From contig JAKZAN010000006.1 of NCBI GenBank assembly GCA_023053545.1, forward strand, positions 11,477,412 through 11,541,411: DNA of 64,000 nt, read 5' to 3'. Under the pieces are notes generated by a model. It searched no databases, was not told the DNA's origin, and saw only the letters and a program-made list of their open reading frames with translations. Source of the stretch: Lepidurus packardi. Lineage: Eukaryota; Arthropoda; Branchiopoda; Notostraca; Triopsidae. Shown piece by piece: positions 62,796 to 64,000 of this stretch (its first letter is position 1; the number at the start of each line of letters is the position of its first letter). The position numbers were made by a program, and so were the translations under genes.

Positions 62796-63420
62796 TTTTA
62801 GCTTCCTTGAAAAACTCGCAAACAGCTGGAAGATTTGTTTGATTGTTTAAAAGCGTTTCGGTGTTCAAATGGAGTTTGCGGCAACTTAATTGTCTGAGTA
62901 GCTCGAAGTCTGTTCAGTCGTCGGCAGTGGTACGGCAGTGGTACAGTAGGTGGGCAATGTCCTGTCGAGTCTGGTCTTGGCAAGAACCACGATGGTTGTC
63001 TGTTTTCTTGATTCTTCGTAAGTAGGATTTGGCAGGGCCTGTGCGTAACTGAGTTATTGTTGATATTACAGGTTTGGGTTGTTTTAACGTTGTAATGGAT
63101 TTGTGTAATGGTTCTTGAATGGTTCGCCAAGTTCTTGAACGCATTTTTTTGTTAATATCCAGAGATGTGAGCATTGGTCCATGGTATGTATGTCAATTTG
63201 TTTTAGGCCTCTTTTTTGTTTAGTGGGGGGTGAGCCAAATTGTCTCCAGGTTGCTTCTCGCTCGTTCGTAGCACTTGTTTCAGCTCTTTCTTTTTTGTAG
63301 TTGTGGAGGGGTCGGCCATTTATCCCAGTACAATTTCTGAAAAGCGTTTTTTCCAATAAAAAATTTAGCGGGGGTAGGCCAGTTTCGACTTCTATGGCTG
63401 TCGTAGTGGTGGATCTTAAT
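62796..63420 (-). pseudogene. Non-LTR retroelement C-terminal fragment
   Basis: On minus, in changing frames: STTTTAIEVETGLPPL, ITQLRTGPAKSYLRRIKKTD, then QDIAHLLYHCRTTADDR, matching the lsqLRtGh...YL.Ri....C..C.....HlL..C pattern after RNase H in I/Jockey-like elements. Several stops. No RT seen. Confidence 0.6.
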
Positions 63421-63452
63421 GCGCCTATTGTTGGGAATTCTGACCGAAAACG

Positions 63453-63760
63453 ATGACTAAAGGGTGGTTCACACTACCATTCAAAATCAAAAATCACCAG
63501 TCAAAATCAAGAAAATCACTGACTGGGGGCGTGGTTTGGTCTGACTTGTGCCATTCAAATAAGATAGAATTTGGGTCTTTTGATTGTTGTGATTTGTGTG
63601 ACTTGCCACATTACCAAGGAAAGTTGTATGAAAAACATGCAGGAAACTTTGGTTTTTGAGCAGCTAAATAATAAATAAAACTGTAAAAAGCTATCCAGAT
63701 TTACTGAATTAATATTATAAAGTTTTATGTTGCAGTTTTATGTTTTGGCTACAACATAAA
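63453..63760 (+). repeat. Dispersed repeat R, copy 2 (uninterrupted)
   Basis: Begins about gggtggttcacactacc at 63461 and runs through aaactttggtttttgagc to ttttatgttttggctac. Serves as the empty-site reference for MITE-2. Confidence 0.82.
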
Positions 63761-64000
63761 ACTTGCCGGGAAAAGGCACAGTTGGTGAATATCCACTATT
63801 TATACTCTTTTTGAATGCTATACTAATGGACCCGGCAAAAAAATAGTGGATTGCTATGTCTTGTCATATAATGGCTATTCCTGATTACCATGTATTTTTC
63901 ATTGGCCAATTAACCCAGGTTACTATTACTTTGGCATTTTTCCCATTCATTTCCCATGAACTTTGGCATGACTTCCTATAGACTTTTAATAAATTTTCCA
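63761..64000. other. End of window
   Basis: AT-rich; no feature recognised. Confidence 0.4.

Overview
The window is eukaryotic and metazoan. It holds exons, split by GT-AG introns, of a grainyhead-like transcription factor, of CNPPD1, and of PRC1-like and class V myosin-like genes. These lie in a dense graveyard of transposable elements: P/THAP, four hAT insertions, PIF/Harbinger, a FLYWCH-type MULE, Gypsy, BEL/Pao, R2-like and CR1-like elements. Introns in both host genes and transposons are mostly about 48-85 bp. This suggests a compact-intron invertebrate, perhaps cnidarian-like, but I cannot name the species. No tRNA, rRNA, CRISPR array or prokaryotic feature was seen. Layout: 0.4-6.9 kb (+) is a grainyhead-like gene whose second visible DNA-binding-domain exon is split by a 4.1-kb P element with an exact 8-bp target-site duplication (TSD). 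6.9-8.4 kb holds a non-LTR tail and a foldback repeat. 9.1-10.0 kb (-) is the 3' part of CNPPD1. 11.1-23.4 kb is a nest of Gypsy fragments, hAT fragments, a PIF transposase, and a complete but RT-less Gypsy with identical 113-bp LTRs. A possible BEL/Pao element brackets this nest: a partial LTR with a tRNA-His-like primer site at 12.3 kb, and RT, integrase remnant and LTR at 20.8-23.4 kb. 23.5-28.6 kb holds a Harbinger element, a related TTA-flanked MITE and a non-LTR tail. 28.7-42.3 kb is a three-level nest: a MULE interrupted by a Gypsy, whose 3' LTR is interrupted by an intact-looking two-gene Harbinger flanked by CAG. 43-50.7 kb contains decayed non-LTR elements, one split by a hAT with an exact 8-bp TSD. 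52.6-59 kb (-) holds frameshifted myosin V-like and PRC1-like exons, with a nearly full-length CR1-like element between the PRC1 pieces. 59.1-62.4 kb is another three-level nest (repeat, MITE, hAT), both insertions with exact 8-bp TSDs. How parts work together: most insertions are decayed. The Harbinger at 38.5-41.8 kb is the best candidate for a functional element, with both proteins, 30-bp termini and terminal repeat motifs. The Harbinger at 23.6-26.6 kb keeps an open transposase. The most consequential event for the host is the P element inside the grainyhead-like exon. All calls come from reading the sequence and from remembered family motifs. No database search was run.
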